DNA of 64,000 nt from Heterobasidion occidentale (GCA_039111635.1 JBCAQO010000006.1:620001-684000); one strand, 5' to 3'; positions 10,667-22,059 are shown, numbered from the stretch's first letter. Translations and numbers: made by a program. The notes: generated from the letters alone by a model not told the origin.

Positions 10667-12191
10667 ATGTCGCGCTACCTCGCGCGCCTCGGCGCCGCCG
10701 CGCTCGCGCGCTGGGAGCCTCGTCGGCAGCGACGCTGTGAGCCTGCCTCTCCTCTCTCGCCGGCGGAGCGTGTCTAACCTCATAGCTCGCTATTCCTCAG
10801 ACGAGCCAGTCCTGCGCTCGGACAACGGCGGCCCCCCGACGCCGCGCCGCGGAGAGCTTGGGTTCAGCGAGTACGGGGAGGACGAGGACGCGATATTCGA
10901 GGACACGCCGCTCGGCGGGTCGCCCGCAAAGCCGCACAAGCGCGCCATCCAGCGCAGGTCCGCATACAGCACCCATTTCCGCGCATATACGCTCACACAG
11001 CATCTGGCCGCCCAGCTGGAAAGCGATGTGGGTCGTCTTCGCCGTGACCGCCTACGTCGTCTTCGCCTGGCAAGGCCTCCGCCTGATCCAGTGGTCCGAA
11101 CACGCATCCACAGGCCACACGTCGTCGTCGCCGTCGTCGTTGTCGTCGATGATGTCAATCTACAGCACCTCGCTCGGGTGCACAGGCCCCGCCGCGCCGT
11201 TCCTCTCGCGCCCCGCGCGCGCGGCGCTGCGCATCCCGATCGGGACGGAGCGCGCGGACCACTTGTTCGAGGTGCGCGGCGCGGCGGTGGGCACGCTCAC
11301 CATCGCGCACGGGCCGAAGACGCGCCGAGCGACGTGGTGGTGGCGGAAATATCCGTGCAGACGGACGACGCGGGGCTCGTGGATCGGTACTGGGCGTACG
11401 TGCCGAGCGCGGAGGCGGACGGGCGGGTGCTGAACAGCCATTTTACGCTGTTCACGCCGAACGCGGGGTTTTTTGCGGAGCGGGCGCAGGAGCGCGGGGG
11501 CGGGAACGGGAATGGGACGGCGTGCATGCGGTTCGATATTGTGCTGCGGGTGCCGCCGGGGCTGCGGCACCTGCACGTGGTGGCGCGCGCGGTGGCGCAG
11601 GTGCGGTTCGAGGAGGGGGCGGGGGCGGGGCTGGAGAGCCTGGAGGTGACGGGGTTCGCGGAGGACGCGCGGGCGATGGTGCTGTTGAGCGCGGCGGGGG
11701 TGGGGGCGCGGCGCGTGGGGGTCGAGGCGCACGGCGGGTGGGTCGTGGGGGAGGTCGGGATCAGGGAGCGGGTGGCGGTGACGACAAGGGGGGATGCGGT
11801 GGGGAGTCTGCGGGTGTGGCCGGAGGACGCGGAAGGGAAGGGGATGGGGGCGAAGGTGGAGGAGGGGTGGGAGGGGCGGGCGGCGGAGCTGAGGACGGTG
11901 TCGGGGGAGGGCCGGATGGAGGTCGTGTATGAGCGTGCGCGGGGCGCGGCGCAGAGGCGGGCGATTCACAGCCAGCATTATTCGGCGGTGAATGGGGAGA
12001 TTGAGTTGACGTACCGGGGGACGGGGTTCGAGGGCCGCGTGGAGGTGGACGCGCGGGCGGTGCGAGCGCACGGCGTGCATGGGCTGGGCGTACATGGCGG
12101 TGGTGGCGGGGAGGGGTGGGTCGGGGACCGGGGCGGGCGGGACGAGGTGGTGGTGGCTGCGCCCGCGGCGTGGGTCGGGCTGTCTTTTTGA
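10667..12191 (+). CDS. Single-pass membrane protein, fungal-specific, unknown function
   Basis: The exons read as 10667-10736, 10801-10957 and 11001-12191; the 43-base second intron joins RAIQR to SIWPPSWKAMW. The protein starts MSRYLARLGAAALARWEPRR, has an acidic cytosolic-looking part with EDEDAIFED, one transmembrane helix (WVVFAVTAYVVFAWQGLRL) and then a beta-rich outer or lumenal part (DVVVAEISVQTDD, HSQHYSAVNGEIELTYRG). That topology suggests a type II membrane protein. One base appears to be missing near 11314-11319: the frame after TLTIAHGP changes, and no GT-AG intron of the right length fits. With one base added the total would be 473 codons. Very GC-rich sequence makes an assembly error plausible. 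I do not recognise a named family. Confidence 0.6.
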
Positions 12192-12629
12192 GCTCGTCGT
12201 TGCAGTGACGGTTATCTTTATGTTGTATCTATCGTAGTTGGTCGTCCGTTCGTTCTTGGTCCGTCGACGCGAACCGTCGAACGCGGGGGCCGGAGCCAGT
12301 ATGTCGGCGCCGGCGCTCTCTTCTGCCCGCCTCGTCCGATGTCGCGACTCGACTCGAGCGTTCTGCACCAGCCTGCACCGGCGTGGCTGCTCGCGTTGAT
12401 CACACGCACTCGCTTGCCGTAGCTAACCCGCCGCACGTCTTCCGCCCTCCCGCCGCGTGCCCGCCACCGCCCTGCACCGCCTCCACACGCCCCACGTCCT
12501 CCATATTAACCGCCCCCCCAGATCACCCGGGGCCCCCAACTTCATTCCACCTGCTCCCATCTATCTGCCCCTCTTGCGTTTCTCTTCTTCGCTCTCGATA
12601 CGTGTCTAAGGAACGATTGCACGTGAACC

Positions 12630-14070
12630 ATGGGCGTCTTTGGCGACATCGTCCGCGCGCTCGCGCGCGTCCTGTGCGGAGGGCCTTCGTCTGCGCAGCA
12701 GCAGCAGCAGCAGCAGCAGCAATACCCGCAACAGCAGTACCCACAGCAGCAGTATCCTCAACAGCCTCAGCAATATCCTCAACAACCGCAGACATCGCAG
12801 CAGTACCCGACGTACCAGCAACCGGTGTACTACCCGCCTCAGCAGCAACCACAGCAGCAGCAGCAGCAGCCTCAGCAGCCTCAACCGCACAAGCCCCACC
12901 ATGATCAACACAAGCCCCATCATGAGGCCCACAAACCCAGCCAGGGCCATCCGCCTCCGGCCTCTACTCCACGCATCGTACGCCCCCTCCCGATCTCCTC
13001 TTTCCTCTCTTCCTGCCCCGCGCTGACAACCCCGCCCGCCTTCCGCCACCCTCCGGCTCTCCACACTCATTACCACCACCACCACCATCGCGCGGCGCTC
13101 CCCACCCACAGGACCTCAACCAGCAGAACCAGCAAAACGCGCACTACACGGCGCTGCGCGCGCGCGCGAGCGCCGCGGGTGACGCCATGGCGCGCGCGTT
13201 CGAGCAGAGCCACGATGCGTACGCACGCGGCGACGGCGCGGCCGCTAAGGCGCTCTCCAATGAGGGCAAGGAGCACCAGCGCGAGATGGAGCGCCTGAAC
13301 GCGGAGGCGAGCGCGTGGATCTTCCATGGTGCGTTTCTGTGCCGCTTGGATTTCTGTTGTCTGTTCTTGGTCGTGGTGGGCTGATGTTGGCGGTGGGCGC
13401 GCGGCAGAGAACAATCTAGTGAGTCTGCTATAGGCTGTTTGTCGTCGTTTGGGCGTGTCTGCAACTGAGCCGCGTGTGTTCGTGATTGCAGGACAGCAAG
13501 CCCGGCGAGGTCGACCTGCACGGGCTCTTCGTCAAAGAGGCGATCGCGTACACCGACCAGAGCATCCAGGAGGCGCGCGCGCGCGGCGACACGCAGCTGC
13601 ACCTCATCGTCGGTGCGCGCTCCCTGTCCTCGCTCCGCACTCACCTGCGCATTCTGTTGACTCGCACCCCGAATGCGCGCCAGGCAAGGGCCTGCACTCG
13701 CCGCACGGCGCCGCGAAGCTGAAGCCCGCGATCGCGGACCTGATGCAGAAGTGCGTATTCTCCCTTCCCTCCCCGCGCTTTTCTCTCTCCATGTATGCTG
13801 TCGTTACGCGCCGCGCGAGCTGACGACCACCCGTTGTATGCGCGCGCACGCGTGTACAGGCACGACCTCGTCGCGGCGCTCGACCCGCACAACGCGGGCG
13901 TCCTCATCGTGCAGCTGCCCGGCCCTGGCGGCGCGGGGGGCGGAGGGGGCGGAGGGGCCGGTGATCAGGAGATGGGTGGGGCGCGGGAGCTGCCGGGGGC
14001 GCTGGGCGCGGAGGATATCACGCGGCGGCTTGGGGCGCGGAACGGGGACGGGCAGTGCGTCGTTATGTAA
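12630..14070 (+). CDS. Smr-domain protein with polyglutamine N-terminus (copy 1)
   Basis: The exons read cleanly as 12630-12977, 13112-13328, 13408-13418, 13492-13612, 13684-13750 and 13860-14070 (324 residues). Order of parts: MGVFGDIVRALARVLCGG; a Gln/Pro/Tyr low-complexity region at residues 24-95 (poly-CAG and QQYPQ repeats); a DUF1771 helical domain (HYTALRARASAAGDAMARAF to AEASAWIFHENN); an Smr domain with the family motifs VDLHGLFVKEA and KGLHSP and the end VLIVQLPG; and a glycine-rich loop. Smr domains are known as nucleic-acid nicking or RNA-cleaving domains in other proteins; activity here is inference. The 11-base microexon is shared with the three paralogs at 18-24 kb. This copy has no membrane anchor and is intact. 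Confidence 0.88.
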
Positions 14071-14701
14071 GGCGTGCGCGGGCGCGGGGGGCGCGGGAGC
14101 AGGGCGTTCTGCGCCGATCTTCGTGTGGCGGACCTGAGCCGGGAGTCGAGCCGCCTCGATGGAACGCTATATTTTTATGCCGAGGTGTGGTGTCCCTTTG
14201 GAATGTATCGTTATTCACCTGTGCGTGGATCTGCGCATGCGTGGCGTGTCTTGTCCTCGACGCCGGCTGGTTGGGTTGATTCTTGCGCGCGCATACAAGG
14301 TCGGTTTGTCTGTTGATCTAGATATGTTGTGGGCAGAGGATCTGGGTGCGCTGCGGCCCATGGCCGCCCACCATTCGCATGCAGTCGTGCATCTATGGAT
14401 CTGCTACTTACATCAAGGTGTGTGAGGTATCTGGCCAGTCAACGCGCGGAATGAGGAGTCGGTCCGATTTGGGTTGGGTTTGGCTGTATCTCCGACACTG
14501 ACGCTCGAGATAGCGGGACAGATGCACGCTGACGTTTTTTAGCTTTTTTTGCATCGGGTCGGATCCGTGGCCCCAGAATTGTTGGGTTACTTGTCAGATT
14601 CCTATTCTATCAATCCCGTCCTGGACTAACTGGCGGCAGAGTGGAACCGACACGAGCGGTCGCGGCCGACTGGCCTGGAATCAAATCATTTCCAAGTCGG
14701 T
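14071..14701. other. Intergenic region without a gene
   Basis: This is the 3' flank of the Smr gene and the 5' flank of the next gene. Several small open frames overlap here but have no support. The last 80 bases (CGGCCGACTGGCCTGGAATCAAA to the ATG) are repeated before the second membrane-protein copy at about 16615-16684, so the duplication included the proximal promoter. Confidence 0.5.
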
Positions 14702-15965
14702 ATGGCCCACTCCGATGACGCAGAAGTTATGGGTCCCGTTTATCCTCGACTATCTGTTGTTGCTCTCTTGTGCGAAAGTTTCTTTTGTGGTGCGTCTAAT
14801 TTCTCGTCTTTCTACATCTGATATCAACCAAGCTGGCTCCAAGGCGCACTCACCGTCCTCTTCGGGATATCGGTGTACGTGGTTCTGTGAGCCGGGATTC
14901 CCCTTTGAAAAGCTGTCCCGCGTCGAACTCAAACACTTGAATATCGTATAGGTTTAGAAGGCCACGGTCAAGGACCACCTATGCCTTGTTGGCGGTGAAC
15001 ATCGTCCTCTATGCCGTTGCTGTAACCCATTGGATAGTAAACTCGACGATCACTCTGGGCGTCGTCTCAGTAGGTAGGGGTCACAGGCTCATCGCTTGGT
15101 TGTCTCCTATTATCAACGTACGTATGTCATGATCGTTGCTACAACGACAAACTCACGCTGCAATGAAAGCATATCATCAGCGATTCCGTCCTGTTGTGGC
15201 GAGCTTGGTTGATCTGCGATCGCAACGCAATGATATGTATTCCATCATTTATCTGCCTTGTCGGGGTGTTAGGTTCGTCCATTCCGCAACTTGTCGTTCA
15301 AACGAAAACAGACCCCCGCATTCCAGCCACCCTCGTGATCACCATGTTTATCGAGCCGCGTTCGTCCCGGGGTCTTGTTGCTGTATCGTGGAGCCTCACT
15401 CTGGGCTCAATCCTGTGGACAACGTCGATAATCGCTTGGCGAGCATGGTTCGTCGAATCTCTAGGTCCCCGTTGAGCTCGATCACTGACTGGTGCCTGCA
15501 TTCACCGTACTAGGCAGCACAGGCAATTTATCAAATCCCATCTGGGAGAAGGGACTGCTAGAACAAATACCGAGAAAATCCTCGGCCTGCTCATTGAATC
15601 AGGGGCGTTTTATTGCTGCATATGGGTGCGTTTCCAGCTCAGATACGATGCGCTTCGGCTCAACATCTCTGGGATGTAGGCAGTGTACCTTGCGATCTGG
15701 TATGGCCTGCGAACCGCGATCTTTATCCCGCGATCCATCCTCGTCCAACTTGTCGTCAGTCCCGAGCATGCAGGTCGCGCGCAGGAACCTAACTGATCTC
15801 CCTTTTCGGTAGGCTATATATCCGCTCACCTTAATCATCATCGTCCACATCCGAGCCACTTCCCCGAACTCGCTGTCGCAAATCTCATCCTTCGGCTTTG
15901 CAACGCCCCCTGATATCTCCTCTGGAAATGCAGATTCTGATCGTCGCACACTTAGCTCTGGATAG
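14702..15965 (+). CDS. Seven-helix membrane protein, basidiomycete family, copy 1
   Basis: Seven exons give an unbroken 309-residue protein: 14702-14793, 14833-14886, 14952-15117, 15170-15447, 15514-15625, 15680-15754 and 15813-15965. It starts MAHSDDAEVMGPVYPRL. Hydrophobic segments include LTVLFGISVYVVL, YALLAVNIVLYAVAV, a segment after the VLLWRAWLICDRN loop, LGSILWTTSIIAWRAW, ILGLLIESGAFYCCIW and VYLAIWYGLRTAIF, followed by a short Ser-rich tail. The HRQFIK motif before the sixth helix is shared with the gene at 26841. Agaricomycetes carry many such proteins next to each other; a receptor-like role is often suggested but unproven. Confidence 0.75.
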
Positions 15966-16684
15966 CAGTGTGCGCTCTCGTTATGACAGTCGAAGACGTT
16001 TGTCATTGTGAAACCTGCGTGTAAATCAATATTGACTGAATCAATCGCTACTGCCTCGCTTCTCCGCAACAAGGTTTCTATGATCGAATCGGTCTGGATC
16101 CTCCTGACTCGCTTATTCGGTGGATGCTAGAAGCGCGGAAGAAGGCTGCGAGGTGGCCTTCTTGGGAGCCCTCGTCGACATTCGTCTGCTCATGGAGTCT
16201 GGATAGCGGGGTTGGAGACGCCAGATTGATGGTAGCACCATGCCTGCAGCGCGGGCAGAGGCATCTGTGCTGATTTCTTTTGAAGCGGGTAAAAGCTCGG
16301 CGGGTTCGAGTCGTGAAGTGGCTAACGCCACCATATCTAGACTAGCGCGTGCCTGGAAGGAATAGTCTCAGCGCAGGGCTCCATCTCGACAACCTAGAGG
16401 GCGGTTTCATCACCCCGTAGTACCAGTAATTGGCCTGCCTGTCAGATCCCAGAATGGGAGACTGTATGAGCGCATACGAGTCATCGGGCGGAGGTGCAGG
16501 TGCTGCATTCTGTCAAATTCTCCGACGGCATTGAACAGCACACTCCGAACCGTCCTATTCCATCAATACAGTCCTGGACCGACATGCAGCACCGCGCAAC
16601 CGACATGACGAGCTGTGGCGGCCGACTGGTCTAGAATCAAACTCTATTCAGGTCAGGGTGGCCTGCTCTGATCACGCAGAAGTC
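15966..16684. other. Intergenic region between the tandem membrane-protein copies
   Basis: No gene seen. It contains the 3' flank of copy 1 and, from about 16550, a diverged repeat of the 14620-14701 promoter sequence. Minus-strand open frames at 15599-16334 overlap the last exons of copy 1 or have no family features. Confidence 0.5.
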
Positions 16685-17909
16685 ATGGGTCCCGTTCGTC
16701 CTCGACTATTCGTTGTTGCTATCTTGTGCGAAAGTTTCTTTTGTGGTGCGTCTACCTTCCCGTCTTCCTACATCTGAGATCAACCAAGCTGGCTCCAAGG
16801 CGTGCTCACCGTCCTCTTCGGGATCTCGGTGTACGTGGTTCTGTGAGCCATGCATCTCATTTGAAGGCTGTCCCACTCAAACTCAAACACCTGAATGTCG
16901 TATAGGTTTAGAAGGCCACGGTCAAGGACCACCTATGCCTTGTTGGCGGTGAACATCGTCCTATATGCCGTTGCTGTAACCCATTGGATAGTAAACTCAG
17001 CGATCACTCTGGGCGTCGTCTCAGTAGGTAGAGGTTACAGGCTCATTGTTGCATCGTCCCCTATCACCAATGTACGTATGTCATGTTCGTTGCCACAACG
17101 CCAAACTCACGCTGCAATGAAAGCATATCATCAGTGATTCCATCCTGGTGTGGCGAGCATGGTTGATCTGGGAGTGTAACATGAAAATATGTATCCCCTC
17201 CTTCGTCTGTCTTGTTGTGACACTAGGTCCGTCCATTCCGCAACCTCCCCTCAAACCAGAGCAAACCTCCACATCATAGTTATCCAAGCGATCAACATAG
17301 CTATAGATGGGGATGTATCCCTTGCTCTTGTTACTTTGTCGTGGAGCGCCACTTTGGGCTCAAATTTGTGGACAACATCGATAATAGCTTGGCGAGCGTG
17401 GTTCGTCGAATCTCCAGGTCCCCAGATAGATCACTCACTGGTGCTTGCATTCACCGTACTAGGCAGCATAGACAATTCATCAAGTCCCAGCTGGGTGCAG
17501 GGACCGCAAGAACCAATGTCGAGAAAATACTCGGCCTGCTCATAGAATCGGGAGCGATATATTGCTGCATATGGGTGCGTTCGCAGCTCAGATAATAAGC
17601 GCTTCGGCTCACATCTCTTGTAGGTAGTGTACCTTGTGATCTACTATGGCCTTCGAACCGCGACTATTATACCGCACTCCATTATTGTCCAACTTGTCGT
17701 GAGTCATGAGCATGCAGGTCGTGCGCAGAAACCTAACTGATCGCTCTTATCGCTAGGCTATATATCCGCTCACCTTAATCATCATCGTCCACATCCGGGC
17801 CACCTCCTCGAATTCGCTATCGCAAATCTCATCCTTCTGTTTTGCGATGCCCCCTGATGTTTCCTCTGGAAATGCAGATCTTGATGGTCACGCGCTCGCC
17901 TCTGAATAG
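16685..17909 (+). pseudogene. Seven-helix membrane protein, copy 2 (frame-shifted)
   Basis: This copy follows copy 1 exon by exon, with the same intron positions and a stop at 17907-17909. Two changes break it. The codon matching the copy 1 start is GTG, leaving an internal ATG at 16685 (MGPVRPRLF). In exon 4, the stretch from PQPPLKPEQ to the next conserved helix is 94 bases instead of 95, so translation reaches a TAG after TSTS. The rest of the family sequence (HIIVIQAINIA, then LGSNLWTTSIIAWRAW) is one frame over. All splice sites look functional, so decay is recent, or one base was lost in assembly. Confidence 0.7.
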
Positions 17910-18289
17910 CAGTGTGTGCTCTCATTACGAAACCCTGTTAACACAGCCAAAAATATTTGTCGTTGTAAAAGTTGTGAATATAGCAACATCGACCGTATTG
18001 AAAGCTACTGCACGCCGCCGTCGAATGTATCGTTGTATTTCGGGGGGCCCAATGCCTGGCTCCGTCGTGAGTAGCGCGATATCGTTTGCCTGGCGCCTGG
18101 CGCACACGTCGTTACAAGGTCTCTAGGAGTATTGCACGGTGTTTGCACCCATTCGCCAGCGTGATAAGTTAGAAGACTTGAAGAGAGAGCGCGCGCGGGG
18201 CACCAAATCGGGCCGCGGTGCCTGAATCGAGCAGGCGCAAAGCCCGGCGTTGATGCAGGATCCGCGCCCCCGAGTGTCCGTGCGAGCAT

Positions 18290-18297
18290 ATATAAGC
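18290..18297 (+). promoter_or_regulatory. TATA box of Smr copy 2
   Basis: TATATAAG lies 73 bases before the first ATG at 18363 and 166 before the MGLLS start at 18456. TATA-like motifs sit at matching places before copy 3 (20933-20939) and copy 4 (22941-22947), about 145 bases before their MGL starts. Confidence 0.6.
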
Positions 18298-18362
18298 CCG
18301 CGTCCCTGCACTGAGTAGCCCGTGGCAGGGCGCTCCCCGCCCCCATCTCGCCCTCCCCCTCA

Positions 18363-20311
18363 ATGACTTCGTGGACGTCGACGCTGTCCTTCCTCGTCAA
18401 ACCGCGTTTGGGCCGTGCACCACGACCGGACAATAGAACGCCCGGGACCGCGGCCATGGGGCTCCTCTCAATAGGCATCCTCATCGCAATCGGCGTGATG
18501 GAGTTGAGGTGGCCACATGGTGCAAATAATAGCAGAGGCGATGGGGAGGTATCACGAGCTCCGCGTTCTCACCCGGAGACGGAGACGGAGACGACGCAGG
18601 GCGTTGGATCGGGGGACACGGGAGGGCATCGCGAAGCCATCGATGCTGCTGCACAGACCCCACAGTGTGCTGGTGCTGAGTCTCCAGCGACAGACGAGTC
18701 GAGAGCAGAGGCTGATGATGCGACCCAGGCACCTCCATTCCTCGAGCACGGGGCTTCTGAGCGTAGCACACCGTGCCGGGATGAGTTTGTACCATCTTCC
18801 AAGTCGTTATCGATCACAAGTTCTCCAGCATCGCCGCTCAGTGATCGCCCTTCGCAGATCTCACAGCCATGCCTCATGGGGATAGCCCCTGCGCCGAAGG
18901 AGTGGAGCACCCATACCATCCCAGCAGATGTCCATCCCCAGCCCTTGCCTCTCCAGATTCAGAAAGTACGCGCGGAGGTGCACATAGCGCCGCCTGCGTC
19001 GGTGTACACGGAATTGTCCTACAGTCGTTCATTGCCAGATAACCAAGAGGCTGCATTGACCATCTCGCAGACAGCGTCTGTGTCAAATGATTTTACGATT
19101 CCAGAAGACACGCCGTTCCAGCCTAGCTCGGCGCTCGCTGAGGCACACGTCGTCTTGCCCGTGCCGTCGTCGTGCACAATTCCGCCAGCATTGCGACACG
19201 ATGGCTTGTCTGCTCTAGCCGTGGAAGTCCCACCGGCTCGCATTGAAACGATGGAACCTGCAGCGTCAAAAGCGCAAAGCGTCGATATAACCCCGGCGAG
19301 TGAACCTGCTCAGCTTCCGAACATCCCTCGCGCAGAACGCTCGAGAGCATGTGTACGTCGAAAAAAACGTGTGCGCTCTCGCGCGCGGGCTTCCATGCAT
19401 CCGCAATCAGCAGACCGTGGCACTGGGTCCCCAGTGGAGCTGAAGCGTCCCACCAACGCGGTGCCTGCGACGACGGACTCGCACAGGAAGAAGTCCATCG
19501 GCATGAAGCGTATAGTACCTGCCGCTAATGCGGGGACAGAGGTGGCACCCGCAGACACAGACAAGGCGAGGCGAACGTTCAAGGCAATGCAGCGCGCGCC
19601 CGCCCAGAGAATGTGTAAACGGATGCGCGAGGCACAGGCAAAGCTGAAGCGTTGTGGCAGAGACGTGCACAAGAAGGAGCAGCTCGTGGCTCTGATAGAG
19701 GAATGCGAGAAAGAGATGGTACGGCTGAACGCAATTGCCGCGGATCTGATATTCAAAGGCAAGTCAGAACCACGTCGTTGATGATCACATGCGCACAGAG
19801 ACTGATTACTGGTTGCCTTGTTTTGGGCAGAGTTCAACAAGGTGCGAGTGGATGGTGAACGTGTTGCATTCGGCTGACTTGTCGTTTGGCTCCGGGAGTG
19901 GTTAGGACAGGCGAGCGAACCATGTCGACCTGCATGGGCTGCGCGTCTCAGAAGCAATCATGTATGCCGAAGAGGCGGTCACAAAGGCACAAAGCCACGG
20001 TGACCTGACGCTCAACTTCATCGTCGGTATGTCCTAAATCAGAACGGTGAGCGTCGCGTTGACTCGGTGCGCGTGGGTCTCCAGGCAGGGGTCTGCACAC
20101 GGAGGACAAAGTGCCCAAGTTGAAACCCGCAGTCAAGAAATTCTTGGAAAGGTATGTCCGCGAAGGTGCCACTGCTGGCATGCGAGGTAGATGCGATGTA
20201 CGGGACTTACCTTGGTCTAGTCTTGGACTCGCCGTGGCTGAGCAGCCGGGGAACGCGGGGCGCCTGATCATCCAACTCGGCGGATGGTCAGACAACGAAG
20301 ATACAGATTGA
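18363..20311 (+). CDS. Membrane-anchored Smr-domain protein (copy 2, intact)
   Basis: Exons: 18363 (or 18456) to 19758, microexon 19831-19841, 19906-20026, 20085-20151 and 20221-20311; the phases fit. The start at 18456 (MGLLSIGILIAIGVMELRW) matches the paralogs and gives 530 residues; the upstream in-frame ATG at 18363 adds 31. A hydrophobic N-terminal anchor is followed by about 330 residues of Ser/Pro/Ala-rich linker, a basic stretch (RKKRVRSRARA), DUF1771 (RTFKAMQRAPAQRMCKRMRE to AADLIF) and the Smr domain (VDLHGLRVSEAI, GRGLHTEDK, GRLIIQLGGW). The first intron starts with GC (AAAG|GCAAGT), a known minor donor type. This is the only intact gene of its local trio. An Smr domain tethered to a membrane is unusual. 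Confidence 0.8.
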
Positions 20312-20395
20312 AAGCCGATGCGTTGGTGTGTACGAGTATGCCAAGAGTTGTGGATCGAAGCCGGGTTTTGCTGGGTTTTGTCGCTGTGTTGTACA

Positions 20396-20660
20396 TTAGC
20401 ATGATGTGCTCGAAGTCCTAGACGCCAAACGGAAGATGTACGATATTGTTGCTTGAAAGGTGGTAACGTCCAAAGGTCCTAATGCTCTGGTGTTGAGAGC
20501 GGCGATTTTGTGCAAAACGCGAGCGCTAGGCCATGCACCCGATAAAGTCCGCGCTTCCATATCCATCAGCGAACAGCGAACAGCGAACGTGTCGGTGCAC
20601 ACGTGTAAATCTAGCATGCAATCAACCATGAGGCCAGGGCGTTCGCCCCTTTAGCTCCGG
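20396..20660 (+). repeat. Orphan copy of the Smr copy 3/4 promoter
   Basis: This resembles 20697-20940 and 22715-22950. Shared blocks in order are ATGTGCTCGA/GTCCTGCTCGATGCG, CGCCAAA, TGTACGATATTGTT, TAATGCTCTGGTGTTGAGAG, CATGCACCCGAT/CTGCACCCAATTG, GCGCTTCCATATCCATCAGC and GTGCACA. It has no TATA box or coding sequence after it. It looks like a promoter left behind when an adjacent copy was lost or only partly duplicated. Confidence 0.55.
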
Positions 20661-20932
20661 TTCATCTTGACGTGGGCTGGAGGCGTTATACTGGTGTATG
20701 TTAGTATGTCCTGCTCGATGCGCCAAATGCAACGTGTACGATATCATTGGGTAGAAGCCGATGATGCTCTAATGTCGAGAGCGCACTGGACAATGAACGG
20801 CTTTGCGAAGAATGCAAGCGCGGGCCCTGCACCCAATTGGTCCAGGCTCGCGCAGTCGCAGCCTCACGTCAGGGAAGATCTGCGCTTCCACGGCCATCAG
20901 CGACACCCAAAGCGCCCGTGGACCCGTGCACA

Positions 20933-20939
20933 TATATAT
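20933..20939 (+). promoter_or_regulatory. TATA box of Smr copy 3
   Basis: TATATAT lies 146 bases before the ATG at 21079, with the conserved CCATCAGCGACACCCAAAGC block just upstream, also present before copy 4. Confidence 0.5.
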
Positions 20940-21078
20940 CACATGGCCAGATATCAATCCTCAAGAGGGCTTGCACCCTCCCCTATCTCCTGCTCCCCAA
21001 CAACGTGGACTAAAGACATTGCCTGCTCCTTCGACCTCGAACACTGTGGAAGCCGAACACCACGCTCAGTAACCAAAC

Positions 21079-22053
21079 ATGGGCCTTTTTGTGTTAGCCG
21101 TACTGGCCACGGTGGCGGTCGTGGCGGCCATGGATTTTGGATAGCAACAAGACGAGGGCGCACGCCGGGCGACTGGATATACCCCTCAAGACCACTCCTG
21201 GGCGCCGACGCGAGCCCGTCCTCAGCCGCGGAAAGAATCCATCCGCATGCGAAATGCACAGACGAAGCGGGAGCAGGCGCAAAAGCGTGAAAACAGGCGC
21301 GAGGTAGGTCTCCGTGGCTGAGTTGACACAAAGAATAGTCGTTCTGTATTTGAGGCGCGAGGCTAGCGTCTCGGAGCAGTTGTAGGAGAAGGACAGGCGG
21401 AGGCAGAGCGTGTTTTCAAAGGCGGTGGGGTCACCATGTTTGACAGGGTAAGCGGATGCTAATCAGTGCTCGCTCGACATTCGTATGGAGTGGACAGAAC
21501 ACAACAAGGTGCGTCCGGTGGGGGCAAAGGCAGCCCGAGTAGGCCATGCGGCTGACATTGTTGGCTTCGGGCGGGTGATTGGGTGGGCAGAACAGGCGAC
21601 CGAATGACATCGACCTGCATGGGCTCCGAGTCCAGGAAGCGATTAGGTTCGCCCAGGCGAGCATCACAGTGATGCAGAGTCGCAGCTTGCCGACGCTCAG
21701 GTTGATCGTTGGTACGTCCTCTTGAAGCAGGTCTAGGAGCATCACACCTACTGAACGGATCTGGATCCGCAGGCAAAGGCCTGCACACCTGGGACGGTGT
21801 TGCCAAAGTGAAGCCCGCTATCAAGGAGATGCTGAAGAGGTGAGTGTATGTTCCTGCTAATCGGCAAGACAGGGGCATAGACTCACATCGACATCCTCCG
21901 TTATGAACTATGACTAGTCATGGATTCGCGGTTGAAGAGCAGCAAGGCAACGCTGGTGCGCTAATGGTCCGACTGCGTAGCGGAGGGCACGCGTTTGACG
22001 ACGTTGATAACTCGAATCTGTATTCATCGGGTCCGCGATGGGAATATGTATGA
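21079..22053 (+). pseudogene. Membrane-anchored Smr-domain protein, copy 3 (nonsense, internal deletion)
   Basis: The anchor reads MGLFVLAVLATVAVVAAMDF and is followed directly by TAG at 21142. In the same frame the sequence continues with linker and DUF1771-like codons (QQDEGARRATGYTPQ, RMRNAQTKREQAQKRENRRE), but most of the linker and half of DUF1771 are missing. The Smr half is perfectly kept: microexon 21498-21508, exons 21591-21711 (IDLHGLRVQEAI), 21773-21839 (GKGLHTWDG) and 21918-22053. All phases match the intact copies. Either it is a pseudogene whose 3' half has not yet decayed, or a shorter transcript starting downstream is used. Confidence 0.8.
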
Positions 22054-22059
22054 CTACTA

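Noticed and set aside
10578..12191. A single 537-codon plus-strand frame
   Set aside because: It starts at GTG, and its middle (about 11020-11315) is Arg/Pro-rich nonsense; the transmembrane and conserved parts there are in another frame reached by a 43-base intron.
11160..12368. A 402-codon minus-strand frame
   Set aside because: It is antisense to the membrane protein gene in very GC-rich DNA, His/Pro/Arg-rich and without family features.
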